This document shows, one piece after another, positions 1 to 8,142 of a stretch of DNA of 64,000 nucleotides. The translations under genes were made by a program, and so were the position numbers. The notes beneath the pieces were generated by a model, which had not been told where the DNA came from, made no database searches, and saw nothing but the letters and a program-made list of their open reading frames with translations. Every line of letters begins with the position of its first letter. Position 1 is the stretch's first letter. This DNA comes from Prolixibacteraceae bacterium (GTDB lineage Bacteria > Bacteroidota > Bacteroidia > Bacteroidales > Prolixibacteraceae), in the NCBI GenBank assembly GCA_028683385.1, contig JAQUIJ010000004.1, positions 337,416 through 401,415 of the forward strand, read 5' to 3'.

Positions 1-63
1 CCGATAAGGAAAAGTACATCGTTTCATTGTCAAATATTACTGAATTGACAAATTATCGAATTG

Positions 64-1293
64 CTACTTAAGCTTTTTCTGAAGATTGGCATCCAATGCA
101 TCCAGAAAACTTTCTGTTGTCAGATAATTTTCTGTTTTCAGTTCGTCGCCATAAATAATCAGAGCTAAGTCTTTAGTCATTTTGCCTTCTTCAACGGTTT
201 CAACGCAAACTTGTTCAAGAGCTAAAGCAAAATCAATTAATTTTTGGTTTCCATCTAATTTGCCCCGGAAAGCCAAGCCACGTGTCCATGCATAAATTGA
301 TGCAATTGGATTAGTTGAAGTTGGTTTTCCCTGCTGATGCATGCGGTAATGACGGGTAACTGTTCCATGGGCAGCTTCGGCTTCCATGGTTTTTCCGTCA
401 GGAGTGACCAATGTTGAAGTCATCAAACCGAGAGAGCCAAATCCCTGGGCAACGGTGTCTGATTGAACATCGCCATCATAGTTTTTACAGGCCCAAACAA
501 ATCCACCTTCCCATTTCATACAGGCAGCCACCATATCATCAATCAAACGGTGTTCGTAGGTAATTCCTGCTTCAGCAAAGGCTTCTTTGAATTCAGTATC
601 AAATATATCCTGAAAGATGTCTTTGAAACGTCCGTCGTACTTTTTCAGGATTGTATTTTTTGTTGACAGATAAAGTGGCCATTTTTTTACCAACGCCTGA
701 TTCATACAGGCACGGGCAAATCCGGTAATCGATTCATCGGTATTGTACATGGCCATAGCCACGCCGTCGCCGGTATAATCATAAACATCGAATGAAGTTA
801 TTTCGCTGCCATCTTCCGGAGTAAATGTGATGGTCAGTTTGCCTTTCCCTTTGGTTACAAAGTCAGTGGCGCGATATTGATCGCCAAAAGCGTGACGGCC
901 AATACAAATCGGTTGTTTCCATCCTGGTACTAACCTTGGAATATTGCTGATGATGATTGGTTCGCGGAAAACCGTTCCATCCAGAATGTTACGGATGGTT
1001 CCATTCGGCGATTTCCACATTTTTTTGAGCCCGAATTCTTCAACACGAGCCTCGTCAGGAGTAATGGTGGCACATTTGATACCTACTCCATATTTTTTAA
1101 TGGCATTTGCTGCATCAATGGTTACCTGATCGTTGGTTTCATCGCGGTATTCCATGCCCAGATCGAAATATTTAATATCGATATCCAGGTAAGGGAAAAT
1201 CAGTTTTTCCTTAATTAGCGACCAGATAATTCGGGTCATTTCATCTCCGTCCAGTTCAACAACTGGATTTCCAACTTTAATTTTTTCTGTCAT
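64..1293 (-). CDS. icd: NADP-dependent isocitrate dehydrogenase (eukaryotic-like type)
   Basis: Cytosolic TCA-cycle enzyme that oxidises isocitrate to 2-oxoglutarate with NADP+. The 409-residue protein matches the homodimeric subfamily that includes mitochondrial IDP: it opens with a [14 protein letters not shown] block and has GTVFREPI near residue 110, YRATDFV near 140 and the [11 protein letters not shown] block near 310. The length is normal and the ATG gives the expected N-terminus. It lies 8 bases downstream of the aconitase gene on the same strand, so the two consecutive TCA steps are almost certainly co-transcribed. The 63 bases beyond its stop contain no gene. Confidence 0.96.
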   Translation of the reverse strand: MTEKIKVGNPVVELDGDEMTRIIWSLIKEKLIFPYLDIDIKYFDLGMEYRDETNDQVTIDAANAIKKYGVGIKCATITPDEARVEEFGLKKMWKSPNGTIRNILDGTVFREPIIISNIPRLVPGWKQPICIGRHAFGDQYRATDFVTKGKGKLTITFTPEDGSEITSFDVYDYTGDGVAMAMYNTDESITGFARACMNQALVKKWPLYLSTKNTILKKYDGRFKDIFQDIFDTEFKEAFAEAGITYEHRLIDDMVAACMKWEGGFVWACKNYDGDVQSDTVAQGFGSLGLMTSTLVTPDGKTMEAEAAHGTVTRHYRMHQQGKPTSTNPIASIYAWTRGLAFRGKLDGNQKLIDFALALEQVCVETVEEGKMTKDLALIIYGDELKTENYLTTESFLDALDANLQKKLK

Positions 1294-1301
1294 AACGGGT
1301 G

Positions 1302-3563
1302 TTAAAGGTTTTGTTTGCGAATTAAATCTAATGCTGAACCGGCTTTAAACCAGTCGATTTGTTGTTGATTGTATGTGTGGTTCAATTTGATCGTATCTTG
1401 GGTTTGATCAGCATGAACGATTTCAAGTGTCAATTGCTTGCCGGGAGCAAATCCGCTCAGATCGATGAAATTAAAAGTATCATCTTCCTGAATCTTGTCG
1501 TAATCTGCTTCATTGGCGAAAGTCAGGCCGAGCATTCCCTGCTTTTTGAGGTTGGTTTCGTGGATGCGGGCAAACGATTTAACGATGACCGCTTTCACAC
1601 CCAAATGACGAGGTTCCATGGCGGCATGTTCGCGCGATGAGCCTTCACCATAATTCTGGTCACCAACAACGATCGTCGGCAAGCCAGCAGCCTTATATGC
1701 ACGCTGAACAGCGGGAACTTCTCCGTATTCGCCAGTCAGTTGATTTTTAACCTTGTTGGCTTGTTCGTTGAAGGCATTCACGGCGCCAATCAGCATGTTA
1801 TTTGAAATATTATCCAAATGGCCACGGAAACGCAACCAAGGACCAGCCATTGAAATGTGGTCGGTAGTACATTTGCCTTTTGCTTTGATCAACAATTTGG
1901 CACCTGTAATATTTTCGCCGTTCCATGCCGCGAATGGCTGAAGTAACTGAAGTCGGGAAGAATCGGGAGCGACTTTAACCACCACCGATGAACCGTTTTC
2001 GGCAGGAGCCTGGTAACCGGCGTCTTCCACGTCGAATCCTTTTGCCGGAAGTTCGTGTCCGGAAGGAATATCGAGTTTTACCATTTCGCCTTCTTCGTTT
2101 GACAAATAATCAGTCAAGGGATTAAAAGTTAAATCACCGGCAATGGCCATTGCTGTTACAATTTCGGGAGAAGCTACAAAAGCATAGGTATTTGGATTAC
2201 CGTCGGCGCGTTTCGAGAAATTGCGGTTAAACGAGTGAATAATGGTATTCTTTTCACCTTTTTCAGCTCCGGGACGCGACCATTGTCCGATACACGGTCC
2301 GCAGGCATTGGCAAAAACACTTGCTCCAATTTGGTTAAACGTGTCAATGAATCCGTCGCGTTCAATGGTGTAACGAACCAATTCTGATCCGGGGGTGATG
2401 GTAAATTCTGCTTTCGACTTCAGCTTTTTATCGACTGCCTGTTGAGCCAGCGATGCTGAACGCGAAATGTCTTCGTACGATGAGTTGGTGCACGAACCAA
2501 TCAAACCTACTTCAATTTTGGTAGGCCAGCCGTTTTCTTTGGCCACTTCAGCCATTTGAGAAATTGGTGTGGCACGGTCGGGAGTAAATGGTCCATTAAT
2601 GTAAGGTTCCAGTTCGTTCAAGTTAATTTCAATCACCTGATCGAAGTATTTTTCAGGACTGGCATAAACTTCAGGATCGGCAGTTAAATGCTCTTTAACT
2701 CCATTAGCCAGGTCGGCAACAGCAGCGCGACCCGTAGCGCGAAGGTAGCGTTCCATCGACTCGTCGTAGCCAAACGTAGATGTGGTAGCACCCACTTCGG
2801 CACCCATGTTGCAGATGGTTCCTTTTCCGGTACACGAAATAGATTTTGCACCTTCACCGAAATATTCAATGATAGCACCGGTTCCGCCTTTTACGGTGAG
2901 GATTCCAGCTACTTTTAGGATAATGTCTTTTGGAGCGACCCAACCACTCAGTTTCCCGGTCAGTTTAATTCCGATTAGCTTTGGAAATTTCAGCTCCCAG
3001 GCCATTCCAGCCATTACATCAACGGCATCGGCACCGCCAACACCTATAGCAACCATACCTAAGCCTCCGGCATTTACGGTGTGCGAGTCAGTTCCAATCA
3101 TCATTCCGCCAGGAAACGCGTAATTTTCGAGCACTACCTGATGGATAATCCCGGCGCCTGGCTTCCAGAACCCAATTCCGTATTTGTTGGATACCGATTC
3201 CAGAAAATCGTAAACTTCTTTGTTGATTTTAATGGCGTCATTCAAATCGGCCAATCCGTTTTTACTGGCCTGAATCAGGTGATCGCAATGCACTGTTGAA
3301 GGCACAGCCGTTTTACTTTTTCCGGAGTTCATAAATTGCAGCAAAGCCATTTGGGCGGTGGCATCCTGCATCGCAACGCGGTCAGGGGCAAAGTCAACGT
3401 AGTCAATTCCACGTTTAAAATCGCTTAAAGGCTGATCGACATACAAATGCGCATAAAGAATTTTTTCAGATAGGGTTAACGGTCTTTTTAAATGCTTTTT
3501 AGCCCTTTCAATTTTTGCACTTAATTCCTGATAACTTTTCGTAATTAAATCCAGATCAAACAT
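1302..3563 (-). CDS. acn: Aconitate hydratase (mitochondrial-like aconitase)
   Basis: Converts citrate to isocitrate via cis-aconitate using a [4Fe-4S] cluster. The 753-residue protein has the expected order: N-terminal three-domain core, cluster ligands in [11 protein letters not shown] and [11 protein letters not shown], then a C-terminal swivel domain with [18 protein letters not shown]. The length and the swivel at the C-terminus match the mitochondrial-type subfamily rather than AcnB. First gene of an acn-icd operon. About 110 bases upstream of the start is a TAACTTTG element that could be its -7 box. The start MFDLDLI is the only one that keeps the full N-terminal helix. Confidence 0.96.
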   Translation of the reverse strand: MFDLDLITKSYQELSAKIERAKKHLKRPLTLSEKILYAHLYVDQPLSDFKRGIDYVDFAPDRVAMQDATAQMALLQFMNSGKSKTAVPSTVHCDHLIQASKNGLADLNDAIKINKEVYDFLESVSNKYGIGFWKPGAGIIHQVVLENYAFPGGMMIGTDSHTVNAGGLGMVAIGVGGADAVDVMAGMAWELKFPKLIGIKLTGKLSGWVAPKDIILKVAGILTVKGGTGAIIEYFGEGAKSISCTGKGTICNMGAEVGATTSTFGYDESMERYLRATGRAAVADLANGVKEHLTADPEVYASPEKYFDQVIEINLNELEPYINGPFTPDRATPISQMAEVAKENGWPTKIEVGLIGSCTNSSYEDISRSASLAQQAVDKKLKSKAEFTITPGSELVRYTIERDGFIDTFNQIGASVFANACGPCIGQWSRPGAEKGEKNTIIHSFNRNFSKRADGNPNTYAFVASPEIVTAMAIAGDLTFNPLTDYLSNEEGEMVKLDIPSGHELPAKGFDVEDAGYQAPAENGSSVVVKVAPDSSRLQLLQPFAAWNGENITGAKLLIKAKGKCTTDHISMAGPWLRFRGHLDNISNNMLIGAVNAFNEQANKVKNQLTGEYGEVPAVQRAYKAAGLPTIVVGDQNYGEGSSREHAAMEPRHLGVKAVIVKSFARIHETNLKKQGMLGLTFANEADYDKIQEDDTFNFIDLSGFAPGKQLTLEIVHADQTQDTIKLNHTYNQQQIDWFKAGSALDLIRKQNL

Positions 3564-3671
3564 ATTTTTTGGTTTTTATTTTAATCGTACGCAATATAGA
3601 AAAATCAAAATACTAACAATAACACATTCGTTTTGTTCTTCTAAATATTCCCAATATATCAAAAAAAGGAA

Positions 3672-3679
3672 CAAAGTTA
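3672..3679 (-). promoter_or_regulatory. Possible -7 element for acn-icd
   Basis: On the minus strand this reads TAACTTTG, a full match to the Bacteroidota -7 consensus TAnnTTTG, about 110 bases upstream of the aconitase start. No clear TTG -33 element is found at the usual spacing, so the call is tentative. Confidence 0.35.
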
Positions 3680-3753
3680 GCTGCGGTATTTTGTAAAACA
3701 CTGCCAGTGTGTTCCGTTTGTTTTCCGGAATTTGCAGCTATTTGCCTGAAAAT

Positions 3754-3784
3754 AAAAAAGCTGCCTGAATCCAGACAGCTTTTA
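3754..3784 (-). terminator. Rho-independent terminator of the fucosidase gene
   Basis: Read on the minus strand, AAAAGCTGTCTG and CAGGCAGCTTTT form a 12-bp stem with one G-U pair and a GATT loop, followed by T-rich sequence. It sits about 25 bases past the fucosidase stop and would insulate the acn promoter region. Confidence 0.75.
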
Positions 3785-3807
3785 CATCGCTTAACAACTG
3801 ATAAATC

Positions 3808-5133
3808 TCAATATTCAAGCTGAATTATAGTATCAATTGGTTTTTTCTTCGAATCAGGAATGTTCAGAATTACGCCAAACTCTGTTTCCTTAAACTTAAC
3901 GGCTGATTGATCATCGAAAAACTTAGCCGATTTCAGTTTTTTGGGAAGTGTTCCGATAAACAGGTTCTCTTCTTTGCATTTCAAGACGTGCACATAAACT
4001 TTGCCATCCTTTTGTGTTGAAGCGCCCCAAACAGAAGGATTGATCGGTCCTTTGCGCGTGCCGTAGATGGTTTCGCCGTATTTCTCAAGCCATTTGCCCA
4101 TTACGGCAAGCGTGTCCACATTTTCAGGTTGAATTTTCCCGTTTGGCATTGGACCGGTATTCAGCAGGAAGTTCGCACCATACCCTGATGCTTTAATCAG
4201 TGTTTGCAGCAATTGTGTGGTCGATTTGTAATCTTTGTCAACAAGGTTGAACCCCCATGAACCATTCATGGTTTCGCACATTTCGAGCGGTAAATCAGAC
4301 ATGGCTCCGGTGTGGTTAAATCCCATCGAGTTTTCGCCAGGAAGATCGCGTTCGTACATCTGGAAATCTTCGCCAGGGAAAGGGAATTTGTGGTGATTGC
4401 TTCCGATTAATGCTCCGGGCTGAAGTTTGTGGATCAACGCATAGGTTTCGTCCAGACGCCATGGTGCATCCCATTTGTCCCACATGCCATCGAACCAGAT
4501 GCCGCCCACTTCGCCGTAGTTGGTTAAAAGTTCCGAAAGTTGGGCGTTCATGTAATCAATGTACTTGTTCCAGTCACCCTTCTCCGGACGGCCAGTATAG
4601 CCTTGTCCTGTGCTTCCTCTGGGGAAATAATCGGGATGATGCCAGTCGAGTTGCGAGTAGTAGAAGAACAGTTTGATTCCCTGTTTGTCGCATTCGTCTT
4701 TGAGCATTTTGATGATGTCTTTGCCGTAAGGCGTGCGTTTCACCACGTTGTAGTCGCTTACTTTCGAGTCGTACATGGCAAAACCTTCGTGGTGCTTGCT
4801 GGTGATGGTGATGTATTTCATGCCAGCTTTTTTCACCATCGAAACCCATTCGGCTGGATTAAAAGCGATCGGGTTGAAAAAGTTAGGTAGTTTTTCGTAC
4901 TGGGCAATTGGGATTTTTTTCTGGTTCATGATCCATTCGGCAATTCCCTGATCGCCACCACCAGCCATTTGGCAATACATTCCCCAATGAATAAACAATC
5001 CGAATTTGGCATTCTGAAACCACTCACGGTTCTGCAAATTCTTTTCTGTTGGCTGATAACCCGGTTGAGCCATAAGGTTGTTGGTTAAGAAAATGAACAG
5101 GATTGCTCCTGCGATCACATTTTTTAGTTTCAT
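3808..5133 (-). CDS. Exported alpha-L-fucosidase, GH29
   Basis: Predicted to hydrolyse terminal alpha-L-fucose in the periplasm or at the cell surface. The start at 5133 gives MKLKNVIAGAILFIFLTNN followed by LMAQ, a clear signal peptide; a longer reading frame upstream adds a polar stretch that would spoil it. GH29 hallmarks are NAKFGLFIHWGMYC near residue 40, the ITSKHHEGFAMYDS block, and GGIWFDGMWD near residue 210, whose Asp is the expected nucleophile. 441 residues is normal for a GH29 catalytic domain with a short C-terminal beta domain. No other polysaccharide-utilisation genes adjoin it, so it seems to be a lone glycosidase. Confidence 0.9.
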   Translation of the reverse strand: MKLKNVIAGAILFIFLTNNLMAQPGYQPTEKNLQNREWFQNAKFGLFIHWGMYCQMAGGGDQGIAEWIMNQKKIPIAQYEKLPNFFNPIAFNPAEWVSMVKKAGMKYITITSKHHEGFAMYDSKVSDYNVVKRTPYGKDIIKMLKDECDKQGIKLFFYYSQLDWHHPDYFPRGSTGQGYTGRPEKGDWNKYIDYMNAQLSELLTNYGEVGGIWFDGMWDKWDAPWRLDETYALIHKLQPGALIGSNHHKFPFPGEDFQMYERDLPGENSMGFNHTGAMSDLPLEMCETMNGSWGFNLVDKDYKSTTQLLQTLIKASGYGANFLLNTGPMPNGKIQPENVDTLAVMGKWLEKYGETIYGTRKGPINPSVWGASTQKDGKVYVHVLKCKEENLFIGTLPKKLKSAKFFDDQSAVKFKETEFGVILNIPDSKKKPIDTIIQLEY

Positions 5134-5343
5134 GCTTTTAAGTTTAGGTTTTGTAACTGTGCTGCATTGTGCTGACAAATATAAAAGAATTGGGAATATG
5201 AATGTTGCTTTCCGAAGTATGTTTGAGAAAATAAAAGTAAGGCAAATGAGAAATTAAAAGAAAAATTGATTTCCAGAGATTTCCATATTGGAAAGGTTTG
5301 TAACTTTATATGTGCAAACAGAATAATCGAAATAATCCTACCC

Positions 5344-6213
5344 ATGGCAAAAGAAATAGCAAAACAAGCAATGTCGGTGTTTGAACAAATACGACAAACC
5401 GATGAGAACGGAAATGAATTCTGGGCAGCTCGCCAATTGGCTAAATCTCTTGAATATACCGATTTCAGAAATTTCCTTTCAGTAATAGAAAAGGCCAAAG
5501 AGGCTTGCATGAATAGTGGACAGAAAGTCGAGCATCACATCGTTGAATTCAACGAGGAGATAACTCACGGAAAAGGTGCTGTGCAAGATTACAAAAGTTA
5601 CAAACTTTCCCGCTATGCCTGTTACCTGATTGTTCAAAATGCTGATCCTTCAAAAGAAGTAGTTGCCTTGGGGCAGACTTATTTTGCTGTGCAAACCCGA
5701 TTGCAGGAAATACGCCAGATGGACGAATACAATCGTTTAGATTCCGAAGATGAAAAACGCTTGTTCCTGCGCAACGAAATGGCAAAACACAATATTCAAC
5801 TGGCCGCAGCCGCTAAAGATGCCGGAGTAATAGAACCTATTGACTATGCCATTTTTCAAAACCACGGATACATGGGTTTGTATGGAGGACTTGATGCCAA
5901 AGGAATACACCAGAAGAAAGGTTTAAAGAAAAGTGAACAGATACTCGACCACATGGGAAGTACCGAACTTGCTGCCAACCTGTTTCGTGCCACACAAACA
6001 GAAGAGAAACTGCAACGCGAAAATATTAAGGGCAAACAAAAGGCCAATCAAACTCATTTTGAAGTCGGCAAAAAAGTTCGTAAAACCATTGCTGAACTTG
6101 GAGGAACCATGCCTGAAAATTTACCAGTAGCCGACAGTATTAAAAAACTGGAGAAGGACAAACAACCCGGAATATTAACCGGAAAATCGAAACTTAAAGG
6201 GAATAAATTCTGA
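5344..6213 (+). CDS. dinD: DinD-like DNA-damage-inducible protein with BRO-N domain
   Basis: The 289-residue product resembles DNA damage-inducible protein D. Residues about 10-120 form a BRO-N-like domain: FWAARQLAKSLEYTDFRNF, the YKLSRYACYLIVQNADPSK block and VALGQTYFAVQTR. The C-terminal half is the DinD-specific helical region containing NQTHFEVGKKVRKTI. In E. coli dinD is LexA-controlled and inhibits RecA filaments; function in Bacteroidota homologues is not established. The ATG at 5344 (MAKEIAKQAMS) is preferred over an upstream in-frame ATG because homologues begin near here. Isolated, divergent from the fucosidase. The strange 21-bp array follows directly. Confidence 0.85.
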   Translation: MAKEIAKQAMSVFEQIRQTDENGNEFWAARQLAKSLEYTDFRNFLSVIEKAKEACMNSGQKVEHHIVEFNEEITHGKGAVQDYKSYKLSRYACYLIVQNADPSKEVVALGQTYFAVQTRLQEIRQMDEYNRLDSEDEKRLFLRNEMAKHNIQLAAAAKDAGVIEPIDYAIFQNHGYMGLYGGLDAKGIHQKKGLKKSEQILDHMGSTELAANLFRATQTEEKLQRENIKGKQKANQTHFEVGKKVRKTIAELGGTMPENLPVADSIKKLEKDKQPGILTGKSKLKGNKF

Positions 6214-6277
6214 TTATGTCGTTACCCAAATGCGCCCGCTGCTGGGTTACAAAAACCTGAAGAATTTGAAATAAGAT

Positions 6278-6319
6278 GGATTTACTGGGGGGGACTTCGA
6301 GTCACCCCCCAGTAAATCT
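6278..6319. repeat. Long G-tract/C-tract hairpin, left border of the 21-bp array
   Basis: GATTTACTGGGGGG followed by GACT, a TCG loop, AGTC, one unpaired A and CCCCCCAGTAAATC. The stem is about 18 bp with a single bulge. There is no T-run, so it is not a standard terminator. It begins about 65 bases past the dinD stop. Confidence 0.8.
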
Positions 6320-6353
6320 ACCTCTAACATTTACCCGGGTACTTCCGAATCGC

Positions 6354-6584
6354 AGTTGCCGATCTCCAACACAGAATGCTCCATCTTTTACACGCAACGC
6401 TCCGTGTCAGACATCGAACGTTGCGTGTCGGAGACCCAATGTTCCGTATCAAATATCGACAGTTGCGTGTCGGAGATGGAACATTCCGTATCAAACATCG
6501 GTGGTTTTGTCTTTTACACGGAACGTTTCGTATCAAACACGGAAAGCTCCGTGTAAAAGGTCGAACGTTCCATGTTTGAGGTAG
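6354..6584. repeat. Degenerate 21-bp tandem repeat array, about 11 units
   Basis: Units start every 21 bases at 6354, 6375, 6396, 6417, 6438, 6459, 6480, 6501, 6522, 6543 and 6564. The approximate consensus is AACGTTCCGTGTCAAACATCG. Two sub-types partly alternate, one with CGTGTCGGAG and one with CGTATCAAA. Because 21 is a multiple of 3, several frames stay open across the array and would encode heptad repeats such as RNVSYQT or ERCVSET, but no frame has a convincing start or a known domain. I treat it as a repeat and not as a gene. It is closely bracketed by two G-tract hairpins. Confidence 0.85.
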
Positions 6585-6635
6585 GGGGGGGTACCTCAGA
6601 GGTACCCCCCCCTACCTCTGAGGTACCCCTTTTTT
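6578..6635. repeat. Perfect 20-bp inverted repeat with G8/C8 tracts, right border of the array
   Basis: GAGGTAGGGGGGGGTACCTC at 6578-6597, a single A, then its exact reverse complement at 6599-6618. A third partial copy, GAGGTACCCC, follows and runs into six Ts, so rightward transcripts might terminate here. The left arm merges with the end of the last 21-bp unit. The downstream stretch to 6741 holds no gene I can support. Confidence 0.85.
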
Positions 6636-6741
6636 GATTGTTGAGCCTGAATACGGCGAGTTAAAAACGCAAAATCATTTACCCCTTCCCGATATTTATT
6701 GGGAACAACTGTTGCAATCGAAGGGTTTCGGGCGGAAAAGT

Positions 6742-8091
6742 TTACTTCCGATCTTTTGAGTTTTTTATTCCGGCATTATTGAACTGATCGTGAAGCGGAA
6801 TGTCCTTCTCCAGATCCTTTTGTACCCTGGGATTCAAAGGTTTATCGATAAGTATATTGTAGTTTTCCCAGAACGACGGATTATAGACATATTTCATTTC
6901 CCAGAGTGGGACATTTCTTTTAAGTAAATCTTTGTGTTTGATTGGGTCAAATTCTTTTTTGTTGGTGATTACTTTATTAATTAACAATTCGGTTTCGTTG
7001 AAATAGAGTATCTTTTTAAATTCTCCGGTATCAGGCTGGTCGTGAACCCTTCCTAAATAATCTGCATATTTCAGGTAATATTGCCCATCTATATTTTCAT
7101 ATTGCTTTATGGCATACGACACAATAGAGTCTTGCTTCAAATAGAGTTTAAAGTTTTTTGAGAACATTTCTTTGGGATGTTTATCGATCCAATAGAATTC
7201 AGTTTTTAACATGGTATAAGTTTCCACATCAATAAACAACCGGCAAAGATCGTAGGCATACACAGCTTTCGCGTTACGAGTCATTGATCCAACGATCTCT
7301 TCTTTTATATCTACGATTACAACGGGTTTCCCATCGAACATGGAATATCCTGAAATGGTTTTACTGAAAAAATCGTTTCCCAGGAGATTCGTTAATATCC
7401 GTGAATTTGTAAAATCCATATACTGAAGTGTTTTATACAGGGAGTTGTCGGTGGAGTAACCCCAGAACGCTTGAGTGCGTTTCTCTTTACGCCAGCTTCC
7501 TAATTTCGAGTAGTTAAAGCTGTTCCTGATTTCCGTAACTTTTACCTTATCGGCATTATTGGTATTGCCAAACTCTTTTTTCACGATTTCAACAGCGGCC
7601 TCCGTCAGCCGGGTGTTGGTATTATCGATTAGATTAAAACACCTGTCTCTCAGAAAACCTTCCATGTAATACGAATTTCGCGGATAGTTTTTACGCATGT
7701 TTCGAATGACATGCCTGATGATATCGGTTGCCGACAGTTGATTCAAACTAACATTTATTTCCGGAATTTCATAAAGTTCAGGTTCTAAGTAGATAGTCAT
7801 TATTTCTTTGTCAGCCAGTAGCTTTAATTGTATTGGCTTGGTCTTATACCCAATGCTACGGAAAATCAGATCGTAGGACTTTAAACTGTCGGGGCAATGA
7901 AAGATGAATTCACCCTGACTGTTTGAGCAGGTACCTATTTGTGCACCTTTTACCGAAATGGTACAGAATGGTATTGCTTCGAGCGTTTCGTTGTCGAAAA
8001 TTTTTCCACGAATTTCAATGTGCTGACTCCAGGCATAAACAGGTATCAAACACAGGCAGGTTAGGAGAAGCTGAATAATTGTTTTTCTCAT
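6742..8091 (-). CDS. Exported carboxypeptidase-regulatory-like domain protein
   Basis: The 449-residue product has a signal peptide (MRKTIIQLLLTCLCLIPVYAWS) and then a CarboxypepD_reg-like beta-sandwich at about residues 25-110 (IEIRGKIFDNETLEAIPF ... GEFIFHC ... IGYKTKPI). The remaining ~330 residues are an uncharacterised region found in many Bacteroidota outer-membrane-associated proteins. There are no membrane segments after the signal, so it is likely periplasmic or surface exposed. It is 51 bases downstream of the plug-domain protein on the same strand and probably co-transcribed. Substrate and role are unknown. Confidence 0.75.
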   Translation of the reverse strand: MRKTIIQLLLTCLCLIPVYAWSQHIEIRGKIFDNETLEAIPFCTISVKGAQIGTCSNSQGEFIFHCPDSLKSYDLIFRSIGYKTKPIQLKLLADKEIMTIYLEPELYEIPEINVSLNQLSATDIIRHVIRNMRKNYPRNSYYMEGFLRDRCFNLIDNTNTRLTEAAVEIVKKEFGNTNNADKVKVTEIRNSFNYSKLGSWRKEKRTQAFWGYSTDNSLYKTLQYMDFTNSRILTNLLGNDFFSKTISGYSMFDGKPVVIVDIKEEIVGSMTRNAKAVYAYDLCRLFIDVETYTMLKTEFYWIDKHPKEMFSKNFKLYLKQDSIVSYAIKQYENIDGQYYLKYADYLGRVHDQPDTGEFKKILYFNETELLINKVITNKKEFDPIKHKDLLKRNVPLWEMKYVYNPSFWENYNILIDKPLNPRVQKDLEKDIPLHDQFNNAGIKNSKDRK

Positions 8092-8142
8092 GAGGATTTG
8101 ATTTAATAGCCGGATGAAAATTTTGTATTCTTATACATGCAC

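Noticed and set aside
6216-6276. Short frame reading MRPLLGYKNLKNLK after dinD, which vaguely resembles BRO-N sequence
   Set aside because: Only about 14 residues; too short to call a remnant.
6276-6584. A 102-residue heptad-repeat protein gene across the 21-bp array
   Set aside because: Several frames on both strands are equally open because the repeat length is a multiple of three; no ribosome site, promoter or known domain favours one.
6354-6584. CRISPR array
   Set aside because: Units are contiguous with no spacers and are too diverged.
6636-6770. Rightward frame ending in DIYWEQLLQSKGF before the carboxypeptidase-like gene
   Set aside because: No start, no recognised similarity and it runs into an opposing real gene; could be a remnant but cannot be supported.
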